DNA of 64,000 bases from Cerrena zonata (GCA_038087015.1 JASBNA010000042.1:310001-374000); one strand, 5' to 3'; shown: positions 52,722 to 63,216, numbered from the stretch's first letter. Numbers and translations: made by a program. The notes: generated by a model not told the origin, from the sequence alone.

Positions 52722-55700
52722 ATGACTGTCGAAATATCACCCCATAGATCCTTGTATGGGTCGATTAACGAATCGGAATATTCGCTGGAGCAGTCTGTTG
52801 GACACCTGGATCCATTAGAACTCTTGGGATTCTTATTGGATGCTGAAAATAGCCATAATAATAACTTGATTGAGATTTTGGGTCTAATCAAACCCACCAA
52901 ATCTGCTCCTTGTACTTCAAATTTGAATCTTATAATACGTGGGTTATTTACTAAAAATAGTAAAATCTTGAAGATCTTGAATAATAATTATCAGGATCTT
53001 CTACACGAATCTAATCCTAAAGACTGCTTCAAAAACTTCATCAATGATTTCATCATCTACTTGGAAAACGGTGGGTTGATTATATTCCAAAAATATTTTG
53101 ATTTATTCCCAGTAGAATATGATTATCTGATTTTTGCTAAACCAATCCTTCACACTCAAAATTATATTGATTTCATTCATAATTCAACTTGCTTACTAAG
53201 AAATCCTTTTGTCATTGAAAAATTGAACAATTTTGCCTGATGAAATGTTGGATTTAGTCGATAATTATAATGAACATTATGAAAGTTTTAAGTTAAACAA
53301 CATCACCTTTAATAATACAAAACTATTTGGCGAGTCTTTATCGACTTTACATTCAAGCTCTCCCTCGTCTTCCTCAAACTTGAACAGAGTTTCAAGCTTC
53401 TTCAAGATTAACCAGATCTCGGAAAGAACTAAAAATGAAAATTTATTTTTAGGCCAACAATTCAAATCAAAAAATTGAATTGGTATTACTCGACTTATCA
53501 AATTCTAATTCTTATAATGCTTTGGCAATTCTAGCAATCCCCGATCCCTCCAATATTGATCAAGCTCGTTCTTTGATCCACCCTCCTTTAAGAGTCAATG
53601 AAGTGTCGATCTCTTTCCATTCAAATACAATAACCCTTCATGCCTTGAGTTTCTCTAGAAAACAAAAGGTCTGATGATGAACTCTGTATTTCAGGTGATC
53701 AAAATATCTTGCTTTCTTGGTATAATAAATTATCTAAAATTTTCCCAAATTCTTCTTCTCCAATATCTAAAAAGCCTACAAAGGAATTTCAACTGTCTGG
53801 TTTGGGAATTAATACCTATGACTATCCTTCTTCTCCCTCGAGTCATTCAAGTCCAAGAAATCAATTAGATAAAAAGGCTTCTTTCAAAGATTTGATTTCT
53901 TCTCCTTCTTTAAGTGTTTCTCCTTTAAATCAATTATCTAAGAGATCGAACCCTAATTTACAACAACCTCAAAGACCCATGTTATCAAGAGGTAACTCGA
54001 TTTCTTCAATTAATTCCTCAAAGTCTTTCCAACAACCTCCTTTCTTGACAAGAAAACAATCTACAACTTCAATCAATTCTATGGATTCAAATGACTCTTT
54101 AAAATCAAGATATGATAGATCCCTAGATATCATTCACAAAACTTTATCGAATAATTCTCATGCTCATGATTCATCTAATCAACCGGAACTAAATCATAAA
54201 ACTGCTGATCAAATCACTTCAAAATCAATCGATACCCAACTTATCAAAACTATTAATAAAAACGTATCCACCGTTTTGAATGAGGATAATTATCTCACCC
54301 AAAATAGACCCATTTCGTCTCTGGCTAAAATTGTTTCTATGGAAGACGATGATGCCAATGATTGTGAATCAATGGATGATGATGAATCAATATTAGCTAA
54401 GCCAATTGCTCCTGCTGATAATTTTAACGAAGTTAAGAATAATAGCAGTTTGTTGAATCTATCAAATGACTATCAGCGTAAACAACAAAACATCTATTCA
54501 TCTGTTCCTGATTTGTCAGAAACTAAACCACCAAGCAAGCCATCAAATGCCCAATCTTCCTTATATCAATTGTCATCGGGTTCTGCAATTGACATTAATA
54601 ATTTTGGTAAAAATCATAATCCATCTTTCAGTATTCCTAAAAATTTGAGTGAGCTAGCCAAACCAGCTTCGATTAAAAGCTCGGGTAAGGATTCAAATAA
54701 CACTTCACCTTTATTAGGTGACTTGACTCCTCCAATGAACTCAGGCAAAAGTCGTCGTAAGTCGATCTTCAGTTTCTTTAAGAAAAATAAAAATGGTTCA
54801 AAATCTTCTCTCCATAATTCTACCAACGCATCGTCTTTGAGTATTGATCAAACAGCTCCAGAGGGACCTGATAAAGCGTCTCCGGAATCAACTGATAAAT
54901 CATTAGCAAAAGATGAATTACCACTTCCAGAAAAAGTTAGACAGAAATCTACTGTTTCAAATACAAGTTCAAATTCCCAAAATGATTCCTCCAACTACTC
55001 AGTTATGACTAGTAGTACTACATCAAATGGAATCCAAAAACCAGACGAAGAAATCACTGAAGACACTTCATTAACTGATGAAAGTGAACGTCCATTAAAT
55101 GATGAATCTTCATCAAACTATGCAGCAGATTGTGAATCATTCGCTCCTCCAAGATCTCTTAGTTCGAAGGCTTCTTCTTCTTCAATTAATCAGAAAAATT
55201 TGACCATTACTACATCTTTAGAAGAAGCCGAAAGATTAAGGTTGTCGACTATTTCTGAAAAATCAGATACACCAACTCCTAAAATGGCCACTTCTACTTC
55301 ATTGCCTTCACCATTTGCATTACCTTCATCTACTTCAACGTATTTCTTCAAACCTTACAAGAATACCACTTCTGCAACTGCATCTCCTTTGGTCAATGAA
55401 AATCAACAAGATAGCTGCTCAACACCTGCAACTCCACAAGATGTCGACGAAGAACACTTATATATCCCTCAGTCATTAAAAGATGTGATTAATAGTGATT
55501 CTTCCATTGACTTTTATATCACCCCCACTTCACCTAAAGCTATGAAAGTTTCAAAATGGAAACAAAAGTATGGGAAATGGGAAATGCTCACCGTTAATGA
55601 AAATATCTTTTTGAAAATTGTTGCAAACTATGACTTGAATAAAAGCTGGTTGATTTTCTTCAAAGAAGAATATGATGAAGAATATGATGAAGTTATCGAT

Positions 55701-56501
55701 AAGCCAATCATGTTGATGAATATTAATGAGGAGTCAAGCATAAGGCACTCTTCTGCTTTAGACTTACAAGTTAATTCGACTGATTCCATTAGTAACCAAA
55801 GTTTATTAATAATGATAAGATGCACTAATGGATCTTTTGCCAGCTCGATTTATTCAAACTATAAAAACATTCTCGGTGTTATCAAAAGTATACCCAAGAA
55901 TAAGAGTGTTGCTCATAGTCTCGGTCTTAATGATTCAAACGTTACTAGCTCTTCGTCATTGATGGAAAAGCCAAGTAACTCATCTACATTTACTAGCTTG
56001 AACTCTTCCAATATTGGGAATGACTCTACTATTAAGCAACCGGCATTGAAATCAGATCCAATCTTGGGCAAAGAAATTTCATTTGCGTCATTGAACTCTG
56101 AAGATATCACCAATGCCAATATCATAAGTAACCCTGATAACTCTAAAATGTTATTATTGAATCAAATGACTGTCAGGTTGCAGAAACAATTGGATTCTTA
56201 TTCAGCAATAAACATTCCCTCTTCTTGGGAAATTTTGTCTATGTTTTCGTTAAGCATATTCTTAATCAATGACAGTTTCACTCATAAGGCTTACTACAAT
56301 TTAATACTCGAAAACAACAACATTGATAATGATGATCCAGCAATCGAAACATTCAATTGGTTGATTGGAGAAGACGAAAAATTCAATAGAATTGAAAGAA
56401 TCGGTAAAGCTGGTTTATTAATCAAGGCTGGTAATGATGAGATCTTCATGATTGAATGCAAAGGCAAAAAGGAATTCAAGCATTTGTTTGAGATCTTCTA
56501 A
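52722..56501 (+). CDS. Large Ser-rich protein with PH-like domains, three frameshifts, function unknown
   Basis: Corrected length is 1258 residues, starting MTVEISPHRSLYG. I do not recognise the orthologue. Extra bases in homopolymers at 53231-53234, 53469-53474 and 53664-53667 divide it. The first 230 residues are helical and Leu/Asn-rich, possibly a divergent RhoGEF (DH) fold. They are followed by a PH-like stretch ending in the classic Trp helix (ILLSWYNKLSKIF, about 340). A long disordered middle is Ser/Pro/Asn-rich, with a basic RRKSIFSFFKKNKNG (about 680). A second PH-like domain begins KVSKWKQKYGKWEMLTVNENIF (about 945). The final region ends KGKKEFKHLFEIF. The design suggests a membrane- or bud-neck-associated signalling scaffold; that is inference. 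Confidence 0.75.
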
Positions 56502-56689
56502 GCATTCTAAACAAACTTTTATAGGCACTTTTTTGGCATTTCGTTTCTATTTATATGTATTATCTTTTAATTTTGTATTTGGTTGAACTATCTGTGTAAA
56601 GTGTTTTGAATTGCGAAACAAAAAAAATTCAAATAAAACTGATTTTGCAGCCACAAAAATCTTAAAGATATCAGAACAACTAAAGAAAG

Positions 56690-58408
56690 ATGAATATGAT
56701 GTTAGGATTCACGGTTTGTTTTTCCTTATTTTTGTTAAAGGTATGTGTCGGGCTAGATCTTGAAGATAAGTTGGCGTCTGCACCGGCAGACGCTAAGCTA
56801 CCTATAATTGAGGTTAAAGGAAATAAATTTTTTGAAACCGGGTCAGGGTATCAGTTCTTCATCAAAGGAATCGCTTATCAGAAAAGAAGAGGCCCTGATG
56901 AAATATACGATAGAACCTTAGAAACTTTCTATATTGATTCCATGGCAAACCCCAAAACTTGTTTACGAGATTTGGAAAATTTTAAAGAACTTGGAGTTAA
57001 TGTGGTTAGGGTTTACCAAATTGATCCTAATGCTAATCATGATATTTGTATGAATGAGTATGCAAAGGCTGGAATCTACGTTTTGGCCGATTTGTCAGAA
57101 CCTGAACTATCAATTAATAGAGATAAGCCTAGTTGGGATGTTGAACTATTCGAACGTTATGCTTCTGTGGTTGACTCAATGCACTCTTATAGAAATGTTT
57201 TAGGGTTCTTTGCTGGTAATGAAGTTACAAACTCTAAAGTGAATACTGATGCTTCTCCGTTTGTCAAGGCTGCTGTTAGGGACGTGAAATATTATATTCA
57301 AAGTAAAAACTACAGGAAAATCCCAGTTGGATATGCCTCTAATGATGATGCAGAAATTAGAAAACTACTTTTCAACTATTTAACCTGCGCTAATGACAAA
57401 CAACCCAGCTCTTCAAACAATAACGGGGTAGACTTTTTGGGGCTTAATATGTACGAATGGTGTGGTTATTCAAGCTATACCACCTCGGGCTACAGAGAAA
57501 GAACTATGGAATTCAGTGACTTCAGTGTTCCAATTTTCTTTAGTGAATACGGTTGTAATACCGTGTCACCTCGTCCTTTCACAGAAGTTGAAGCTTTATA
57601 TGGAAGCACCATGTCAAAAGTATGGTCAGGTGGAATTGCTTACGAATACTTCGATAGTATTAATCACTATGGAATTGCCACAGAAGATAAAGATGGGGTT
57701 ATTCATAAATCTGAAGATTACGAAATCTTAAAACAAAGGCTTAATTCGATCGAGCCTTTCAAGATCCACAAGCTGCAAATTGAAAAAGATATACCCAGGC
57801 CAAACTGCACAGACTCTGATCTGGGGTCACTTTGGAAGGCTTCGAAGGAAATACCACCAAGGCCGGATGTTGGAAAGTGTGAATGCTTACAATCCACATT
57901 ATCATGTGTGGTTAGTCCCTTTCAGGACATGAAGCATGAACAGGAATTTTTGAATCAAATATGTTCTTCAATTGACTGTCATGAAATTGAAGCCGATGGT
58001 TCCCTTGGATTTTATGGAAGGTTTTCAGATTGCTCTACAAAGCAAAAATTATCGTTCGCTTTGAATAAAAACTATATTCATCATCATAGAAAAAGTGAAT
58101 TCTGTGATTTTGACGGACAAGCAGTTTTGATCACGAATAGTGACAAGTTGGATTTGAAAAACATCTTTGCTAGAGATGGTAGAACTTGCCAAGATGCTAT
58201 CGGAGAAGGTTCTGACGAAAGTGATAAGAAGTACGAACAGTATGTTAATAAGAAAGGTAATAACGGCACAATGCATTATCATTCGCCCATACAAAGAACA
58301 AATGAAAAGGAAATGAAGAAACAATCAAAGTCTGGAGGTGGGAAATTGACTACTGGGTTAATACAATATCTTATATTAATGATATCTTTTATATACAACT
58401 TTCATTAG
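56690..58408 (+). CDS. GPI-anchored beta-1,3-glucanosyltransferase, GH72 with CBM43 (GAS/PHR family)
   Basis: A cell-wall remodelling enzyme that elongates and branches beta-1,3-glucan. The 572-residue frame is intact: signal peptide (MNMMLGFTVCFSLFLLKVCV), GH72 domain with the catalytic acid/base in FAGNEVTNS (Glu178) and nucleophile in FFSEYGCNT (Glu286), plus IKGIAYQ and NVVRVYQIDP. A Cys-rich CBM43/X8 module follows (about 395-490, CECLQSTLSCVVS, GFYGRFSDCS). A short Ser/Gly linker (KSGGGK) precedes a hydrophobic C-terminal GPI signal (GLIQYLILMISFIYNF). The long Ser-rich region of Gas1 is absent. Presence of CBM43 places it with the Gas1/Gas2/Phr1-2 group rather than Gas3-5. It is on the same chromosome segment as GSC1, its functional partner. 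Confidence 0.93.
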   Translation: MNMMLGFTVCFSLFLLKVCVGLDLEDKLASAPADAKLPIIEVKGNKFFETGSGYQFFIKGIAYQKRRGPDEIYDRTLETFYIDSMANPKTCLRDLENFKELGVNVVRVYQIDPNANHDICMNEYAKAGIYVLADLSEPELSINRDKPSWDVELFERYASVVDSMHSYRNVLGFFAGNEVTNSKVNTDASPFVKAAVRDVKYYIQSKNYRKIPVGYASNDDAEIRKLLFNYLTCANDKQPSSSNNNGVDFLGLNMYEWCGYSSYTTSGYRERTMEFSDFSVPIFFSEYGCNTVSPRPFTEVEALYGSTMSKVWSGGIAYEYFDSINHYGIATEDKDGVIHKSEDYEILKQRLNSIEPFKIHKLQIEKDIPRPNCTDSDLGSLWKASKEIPPRPDVGKCECLQSTLSCVVSPFQDMKHEQEFLNQICSSIDCHEIEADGSLGFYGRFSDCSTKQKLSFALNKNYIHHHRKSEFCDFDGQAVLITNSDKLDLKNIFARDGRTCQDAIGEGSDESDKKYEQYVNKKGNNGTMHYHSPIQRTNEKEMKKQSKSGGGKLTTGLIQYLILMISFIYNFH

Positions 58409-58440
58409 ACGTTAGATTATATAAATAAATTTTACATGAA

Positions 58441-59220
58441 TTAGTTATCTTTTTTAGGACCCCATTTAAGACCTAAAAATCCATTATTTCCGTGTTCATT
58501 GTGTAATAAACCTTGATATTTAGGTTCTATTATGTAGATTCTTCTTTGTCTTGGGATATCTAATGCAATATAAGAAAATTCTGAACTCCAGAAAGAAGTA
58601 TCAACTTGTTCGAGAGTGACTGATCCATGCTTCCCACTATCAGTTTCAACATGAAATTTCATATAAAGACGATCATTGCCATCTTTACCTTTCGATCTCA
58701 CACTTTGAACTGGTCTGTTACGGACCCATCTGTCACCAGGTACTTCACCATAAGCTTTAACTCTTTCACCCGATTTGAAATCTAATGCCTTTTGGGCCAA
58801 TTCATTTTGTTCGAGAAGCTTAACTGCCTTGTTGAAAGTTTTGGTATCACCGGAAGGTAAGAATAATTCTGATAAAATAAGATAAATAACCAATAAAGAT
58901 ACCCCAAAAGCACCTAATACAAGGGCTGATGATAATGAAAAGGTGAAAAATCTGGAGATTCTGTTGAGGATAAGTTTACCCTTTGCATTTTTGTCGGATG
59001 GCTCCGATGGCGGTGGAGGTGGAGGTGGAGGTGCAGTTTTGGTGGAGTATAATCTGTGAACTTTATTTGAAAAGTCAATTGAAGTTGGTCTCATAAAGGT
59101 TTGAGGTTTCACTAATGAATTGAGTACCAAAGATCTTGCTGAGATGAGCGAAATTGGCTTGACTGCTCTTAAAGCTGGCCTTGATAAGACCAAGCCTTGG
59201 GCTATTCTGGATTGCAACAT
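58441..59220 (-). CDS. TIM21: Mitochondrial import subunit Tim21
   Basis: A 259-residue inner-membrane protein of the presequence translocase (TIM23 complex) that contacts Tom22 and respiratory complexes. The N-terminus is an Arg/Ser-rich presequence lacking acidic residues (MLQSRIAQGLVLSRPALR). A Pro run (eight or more, about 65-73) precedes a single TM helix (FSLSSALVLGAFGVSLLVIY, about 93-118). The intermembrane-space domain has the family features GERVKAYGE, DRLYMKFHVE and the conserved C-terminal IYIIEPKYQG. The frame is intact. Convergent with the GAS-family gene, with 32 bp between stops. Confidence 0.94.
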   Translation of the reverse strand: MLQSRIAQGLVLSRPALRAVKPISLISARSLVLNSLVKPQTFMRPTSIDFSNKVHRLYSTKTAPPPPPPPPSEPSDKNAKGKLILNRISRFFTFSLSSALVLGAFGVSLLVIYLILSELFLPSGDTKTFNKAVKLLEQNELAQKALDFKSGERVKAYGEVPGDRWVRNRPVQSVRSKGKDGNDRLYMKFHVETDSGKHGSVTLEQVDTSFWSSEFSYIALDIPRQRRIYIIEPKYQGLLHNEHGNNGFLGLKWGPKKDN

Positions 59221-60260
59221 CGGCGAATGCTTGTAATATCAACTAGGAATGGTTTTTCAAGCATTAAAAAGTCTTCAATCTTTTTTTCTTTTCGAGTTTT
59301 TTTCATTTGCCAACTTTTTCGAAGGTGCACGCTATTCTTTTTTTTTTGCAATTATTCAAAAGGCTACGAATCTGTTTGCAATGCTTTGAACAGATTGGTT
59401 TGGAGTGATGGCCATGTAGTTGGGGGTTAGTGTAGTGGGTATGTTCTTTTGAAAGAGTACTACAAAAAACTAGAAGGAATATACTCAATTTTTGCAATTT
59501 TTGCAACAAATATGAGCCAAAAATTGATATCATCAGTGTTCGATTTGAAGGAGATTATCCAGTTTAAATTTGGAATGACAGTAGGAGATAAACCAAGTTG
59601 TTACATCGAGTTATCATATATAGAGCAAGGCTCCTGAAATCGAAGTATTGAGGAACATATTTTAAGCTATTGAATATTCATCATTGCAAAAAAATACGAT
59701 CTTGAAAAGCCTCTGCGATTTAGGAATTCAGCATTTTATGATAATATTGGCTAAGACTTCTGCAGAATTAAGAGCGGGAATAGTAGGTTGGTGCTTTTAA
59801 GATTTCAAAAAATAACCTATGGCAAGGATACAACGTAGACTAGTGAAATCAGTTGGAAATGTGCTCAAATCTTTGGCAGTCATCGGACTACTCCATTCTT
59901 TGGACAAAGTATACTTAAACCACCACCCGGCTAACTCTTCTAAGTAGATGTTTCCGTGGTTTGTTCATGTGACGGTGTTCTTTTCTCCAGCATTGTTGTA
60001 TGTTCAATAACGAATTATACACAAACAGCTTTTTCAAACCGAAAAAGTGCTCCAGAGCATATGAGTTGATTCCCCGAGCACCTGAGTACACAATTGAGTT
60101 CACAACAAGCCATTTAAAGGGCTTTCCAAGCTATATGAATTCTAACCCCTACTCAACAAATACCAGTCACCACGTTTCAACCTCGGTAACAGGCGGATGT
60201 TTAACCTCACTTGGCCTGGTGGCCGCCGCGCTGCCAGCTCAGGTGGAGGGTTCGAATCGC
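59221..60260. other. Gene-poor region between TIM21 and tRNA-Arg
   Basis: This 1.04-kb gap has no intact recognisable gene. Short protein-like plus-strand frames occur: 59512-59637 (listed separately), 59819-59947 (42 residues, MARIQRRLVKSVGNVL) immediately followed in frame by ATG at 59948 (MFPWFVHVTVFF, hydrophobic), then a shifted frame from about 60000 (ELYTNSFFKPKK). They could be pieces of an error-damaged or decayed small gene. Just before the tRNA (60208-60259) sits tRNA-like sequence, TGGCCTGGTGGCC (A-box-like) and GGTTCGAATC (B-box-like), that does not fold as a tRNA. Confidence 0.4.
59512..59637 (+). CDS. Short ORF, unrecognised
   Basis: A 41-codon frame, MSQKLISSVFDLKEII then GDKPSCYIELSYIEQGS, starting in a good context (AATATG). 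A one-base shift at its end would extend it by EIEVLRNIF. Composition is protein-like but no family is recognised, and it could be a fragment of a gene broken by sequence error, like several neighbours, or chance. Confidence 0.3.
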   Translation: MSQKLISSVFDLKEIIQFKFGMTVGDKPSCYIELSYIEQGS

Positions 60261-60374
60261 GTCCCCGTGGCCTAATTGGTTAAGGTGTCCACCTCCGGTA
60301 TTTTCCTGATTCAAACTCAAATTTGTTTTAGAGAGTTTAGTGGATGATTGCGGGTTCGAGTCCCGCCGGGGACT
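60261..60374 (+). tRNA. tRNA-Arg(CCG) with a 40-nt intron
   Basis: Acceptor arms GTCCCCG/CGGGGAC pair perfectly. The D arm has GCCT/AGGT with GG in the loop. The anticodon stem is TCCAC/GTGGA, and the T arm GCGGG-TTCGAGT-CCCGC. The anticodon loop reads CT-CCG-G, then an intron at 60299-60338, then A. Anticodon CCG (60295-60297) reads the Arg codon CGG. The variable loop is short (TGATT), excluding Leu and Ser. A T-rich terminator follows at 60374-60388. The intron position, one base 3' of the anticodon, is the eukaryotic standard. Confidence 0.93.
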
Positions 60375-60691
60375 TTTCTTTTTTTGCCGGTTGGAAACTT
60401 TCCCTTTTCTAAAAATCAGCAGCAAATTTTAAAGTATTGAAATAGAAAAAGTGTCACGTGCGTGGTACCTCATTTGAGGGCAAGTGCCCTAACACTGGCA
60501 ATTTTTCCAATTCGCACAGAAAATTTTTTTGTTAGCGTTTTTTTCTTTTTTTTTTTTACTTTTGTTAGCGTTTTTTTTTTTTTCATCTCAGTCTTTGAGT
60601 TTTGGGTATTGAAAAAAAAATTCTCTTCATTTAATAGATTTTTACTCTCTTTTAGTTCTGTTCTATTCAACCTTATACAACCATAGACAAA
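60375..60691. other. RPL26 promoter region
   Basis: This 317-bp gap holds the tRNA terminator, the Cbf1/Tbf1-type element at 60455-60492, and T-rich sequence (60520-60590) before RPL26. No other feature was seen. Confidence 0.5.
60455..60492 (+). promoter_or_regulatory. Cbf1 site plus Tbf1-type palindrome upstream of RPL26
   Basis: CACGTG at 60455-60460 is followed by AGGGCA-AG-TGCCCTAA (60477-60492), an inverted repeat containing GCCCTAA. This is the same two-part pattern as upstream of RPL29 and RPL2, about 200 bp before the RPL26 ATG. Confidence 0.65.
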
Positions 60692-61324
60692 ATGGCCAAG
60701 ATCAGTCAAGGTAATTATTGAATTCCAGGAGTGTGATGTCCGTTGATACTGAATTAAAGAATGTCAGGAGCTGAGACGATTAATCCGAGTATACTATAAG
60801 AAGTTATTATAAGGAAGTTAGTACGAAGTTACTACGAAGTTATTGAAAGAAGTAAAGAAAGAAGGAAGCAAGTACAGAAGGGATGTGGTGGACATGAATG
60901 ATTCAGTATAATTGGGGATATCACTAATATTAAGAAATATATACTAACTATTGATATAGACGTTTCATCTTCTAGATCCAAAGCTAGAAAAGCTTACTTC
61001 ACCTCTTCATCAGTTGAAAGAAGAGCTTTATTATCTGCTCCTTTATCCAAAGAATTAAGAGCTCAATACAACATCAAATCTATCCCAATCAGAAAAGGTG
61101 ATGAAGTTACCGTTGTCAGAGGTTCTAAAAAAGGTTCTGAAGGTAAAATTTCTTCTGTTTACAGATTAAAATTTGCTGTTCAAATCGAAAAATTACAAAA
61201 AGAAAAATCTAACGGTGCCTCCATCCCAATTAACATCCATCCATCTAAAGTTGTTGTCAACAAATTACACTTAGATAAAGATAGAAAAGCTTTAATTGAA
61301 AGAAAAGGTGGTAAATTAGAATAA
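60692..61324 (+). CDS. RPL26: 60S ribosomal protein uL24, one intron
   Basis: Coding sequence 60692-60710 joined to 60960-61324, 127 residues, exactly the yeast length. Exon 1 encodes MAKISQ and the first base of Asp; exon 2 continues [20 protein letters not shown] and then follows the family ([61 protein letters not shown]). The intron (249 nt) has an exact TACTAAC branch point and ATATAG acceptor, but its donor reads GTAATT rather than GTATGT. uL24 lies at the polypeptide exit tunnel. The frame is intact. Confidence 0.96.
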
Positions 61325-61589
61325 TTTAATTGATTATATAAGGTTGTTAATTTACTAGTTTTCTGTATATCATAATAAATATTGTACTCTAATCGACAGG
61401 ATATTAAGCTCTTAGTGTCATTTAAATGTAGTTGTTGAATTGCATACATTTCTTCTTAGTCTCAGTATATAGCAAAAGAGAAGAAAAAAGATCCAATCAT
61501 CTCAAATCGGCAAGTCTCTGGGGAAATTTTAAAGCAAATCTAATCAAAGCTGTCAATTTATAAGCCAAATACTTATCAATACACACAGA

Positions 61590-63216
61590 ATGTCCCAAAC
61601 ATTTGATTCGGATGACGATTGTGAAATCGTCAATGGGTTTGGTTCGGCTTTATTAGAAAGAAATCCTTCAAATTCTGGTAAAAGAACCAAAAAAAGATGG
61701 TCATTTCATAATAATTCAAAACCAAATTTAGGTTAATTTACCCCTGGAAGCTTCAAGAACAAGACGGTTAAGTGATATAACTGGCACCGACGGGGTCCAC
61801 AAAGAAATTGATCCGTATCATATTAGTCCAGCACAACTTTATCTGACAGAATCAGGAAGGTTATTTCATGCCGGGAAGATTTGTATCTGTTTAGCCGGAT
61901 TACCAGGTCGAGGTAAAACCCATTTATCAGTTAGTTTAACCCGTTATTTAAGATGGTTAGGAGTTAAAACCCATTCTTTTCATTTAGGTGATTATCGTCG
62001 AGCAAGGTCCAGTGATTTGGATTTAACCCACGAATTATTTACACCTCAATCAAATGATTTTAGAACTGAAATTGTTGATGAATGTTTAAACGATATCTTA
62101 AATTTTTTCAAAAATGATAAGGGACAAGTTGCTATTTATGATGCTGTTAATGCATTACCTGAATATAGATTAGATTTACATAAAAAATTTAATGATTTGA
62201 ATATTCAAACTCTATTTATTGAATCCTTGGTTACTGATGATTCAATTATTTTGAAAAATATGGAAGAAGCAGCAAGATCTTCTCCTGATTATTTAAATTG
62301 GGATTATGAATCTGCTTATAAAGATTATCAAGAACGTATTAGTTTTTTAACTCCTTATTATACTGAAATGAATCAAACTGATAATAATAATAAATTATCT
62401 TATATTAAATTTATTAATTTTGGTGAAAGAATCGAATTGAATAATTCAAATTATGGTTACCTTATTAATAAAGTTGTTTTCTTTCTAATGAATTCAAGAA
62501 TTAAACTGGGATCAGTATTTTTCGCTCGTTGTTATAAAAATGATTTAGAATATGGTCAGGATCCTCCTTTAGATGAAGATGGAATTAATTATGCTAAAAA
62601 CTTAACAAACTCTTTAATGAATTATTTAAATTCTCAAGGTAAAGATTATTTTGATCCAGAAAAAGTGAAGGCAAGAAGTCTAAGTGTTAGACCTCAAAAT
62701 AAAAGACAATTGACAATTGATGATAAACATCCAACGGCTGGCGTAGATGGCGTTGATGAAGACTCTTTTGTTGTTTGGACTTCGGTTAAAAAGAGAACCG
62801 TTGAAACTACTCAATTTCTAGCTAATCAAAATATTAATATTAGACATCGTATTCAATTACTGCAAAAAAATCCCGGTATTGTTGGTCAAATGACTGATGA
62901 TGAAATAAAAGAGAAATATCCAACCGAATTTGAACAGTTTTTAAAAGATCCTTACCATCATCGATTCTCTAGAGCTGAACTGTACCACGATTTAGCCATC
63001 AAAATTGAACCCTTGATTCTAGAAATGGAACGAATGAGTGGGGATATCCTAATCATTGCCGATGATACTGTTTTAAAAGTTTTCTATGGCTATTTAATGG
63101 CTTGTTCTTGCTATGATATTCCTCTGTTACTGTTTTCAACCGATGAAATCATCGAAATTAAATTCAACGCCTACTCCAATTCGGCTAAAAGAATCCCAAT
63201 AATCAAGCAAGAATAA
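61590..63216 (+). CDS. 6-phosphofructo-2-kinase/fructose-2,6-bisphosphatase-like protein, one frameshift
   Basis: A bifunctional-enzyme family member of the yeast Pfk26/Fbp26/YLR345W group, which makes or degrades fructose 2,6-bisphosphate, the main allosteric activator of glycolysis. ATG 61590 begins MSQTFDSDDDCEIVNG. An extra G at 61731-61732 interrupts the frame; corrected length is 541 residues. The kinase part has SGRLFHAGKICICLAGLPGRG, with Walker A GLPGRGKTH, and HSFHLGDYRRA. In the phosphatase part the catalytic RHGE motif reads RCYK (FFARCYKNDLEYGQDPPLDEDG), so the nucleophilic His is missing and bisphosphatase activity is unlikely. The codon after AQLY is CTG; as I recall it, Ser is common in relatives there. 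YLR345W-like identity is likely but not certain. Confidence 0.88.

Noticed and set aside
46421..53670. Programmed +1 frameshifting as explanation of the broken frames
   Set aside because: Sites share no slippery heptamer, occur up to seven times in one gene, and also affect ribosomal genes that are unshifted in all other yeasts.
60208..60260. Second tRNA directly upstream of tRNA-Arg
   Set aside because: A- and B-box-like strings exist, but T-arm and acceptor pairing fail.
60711..60959. Box C/D snoRNA in the RPL26 intron (GTGATGT near 60730 and CTGA near 60751 and 60771)
   Set aside because: The boxes are imperfect, too close together and lack a terminal stem.
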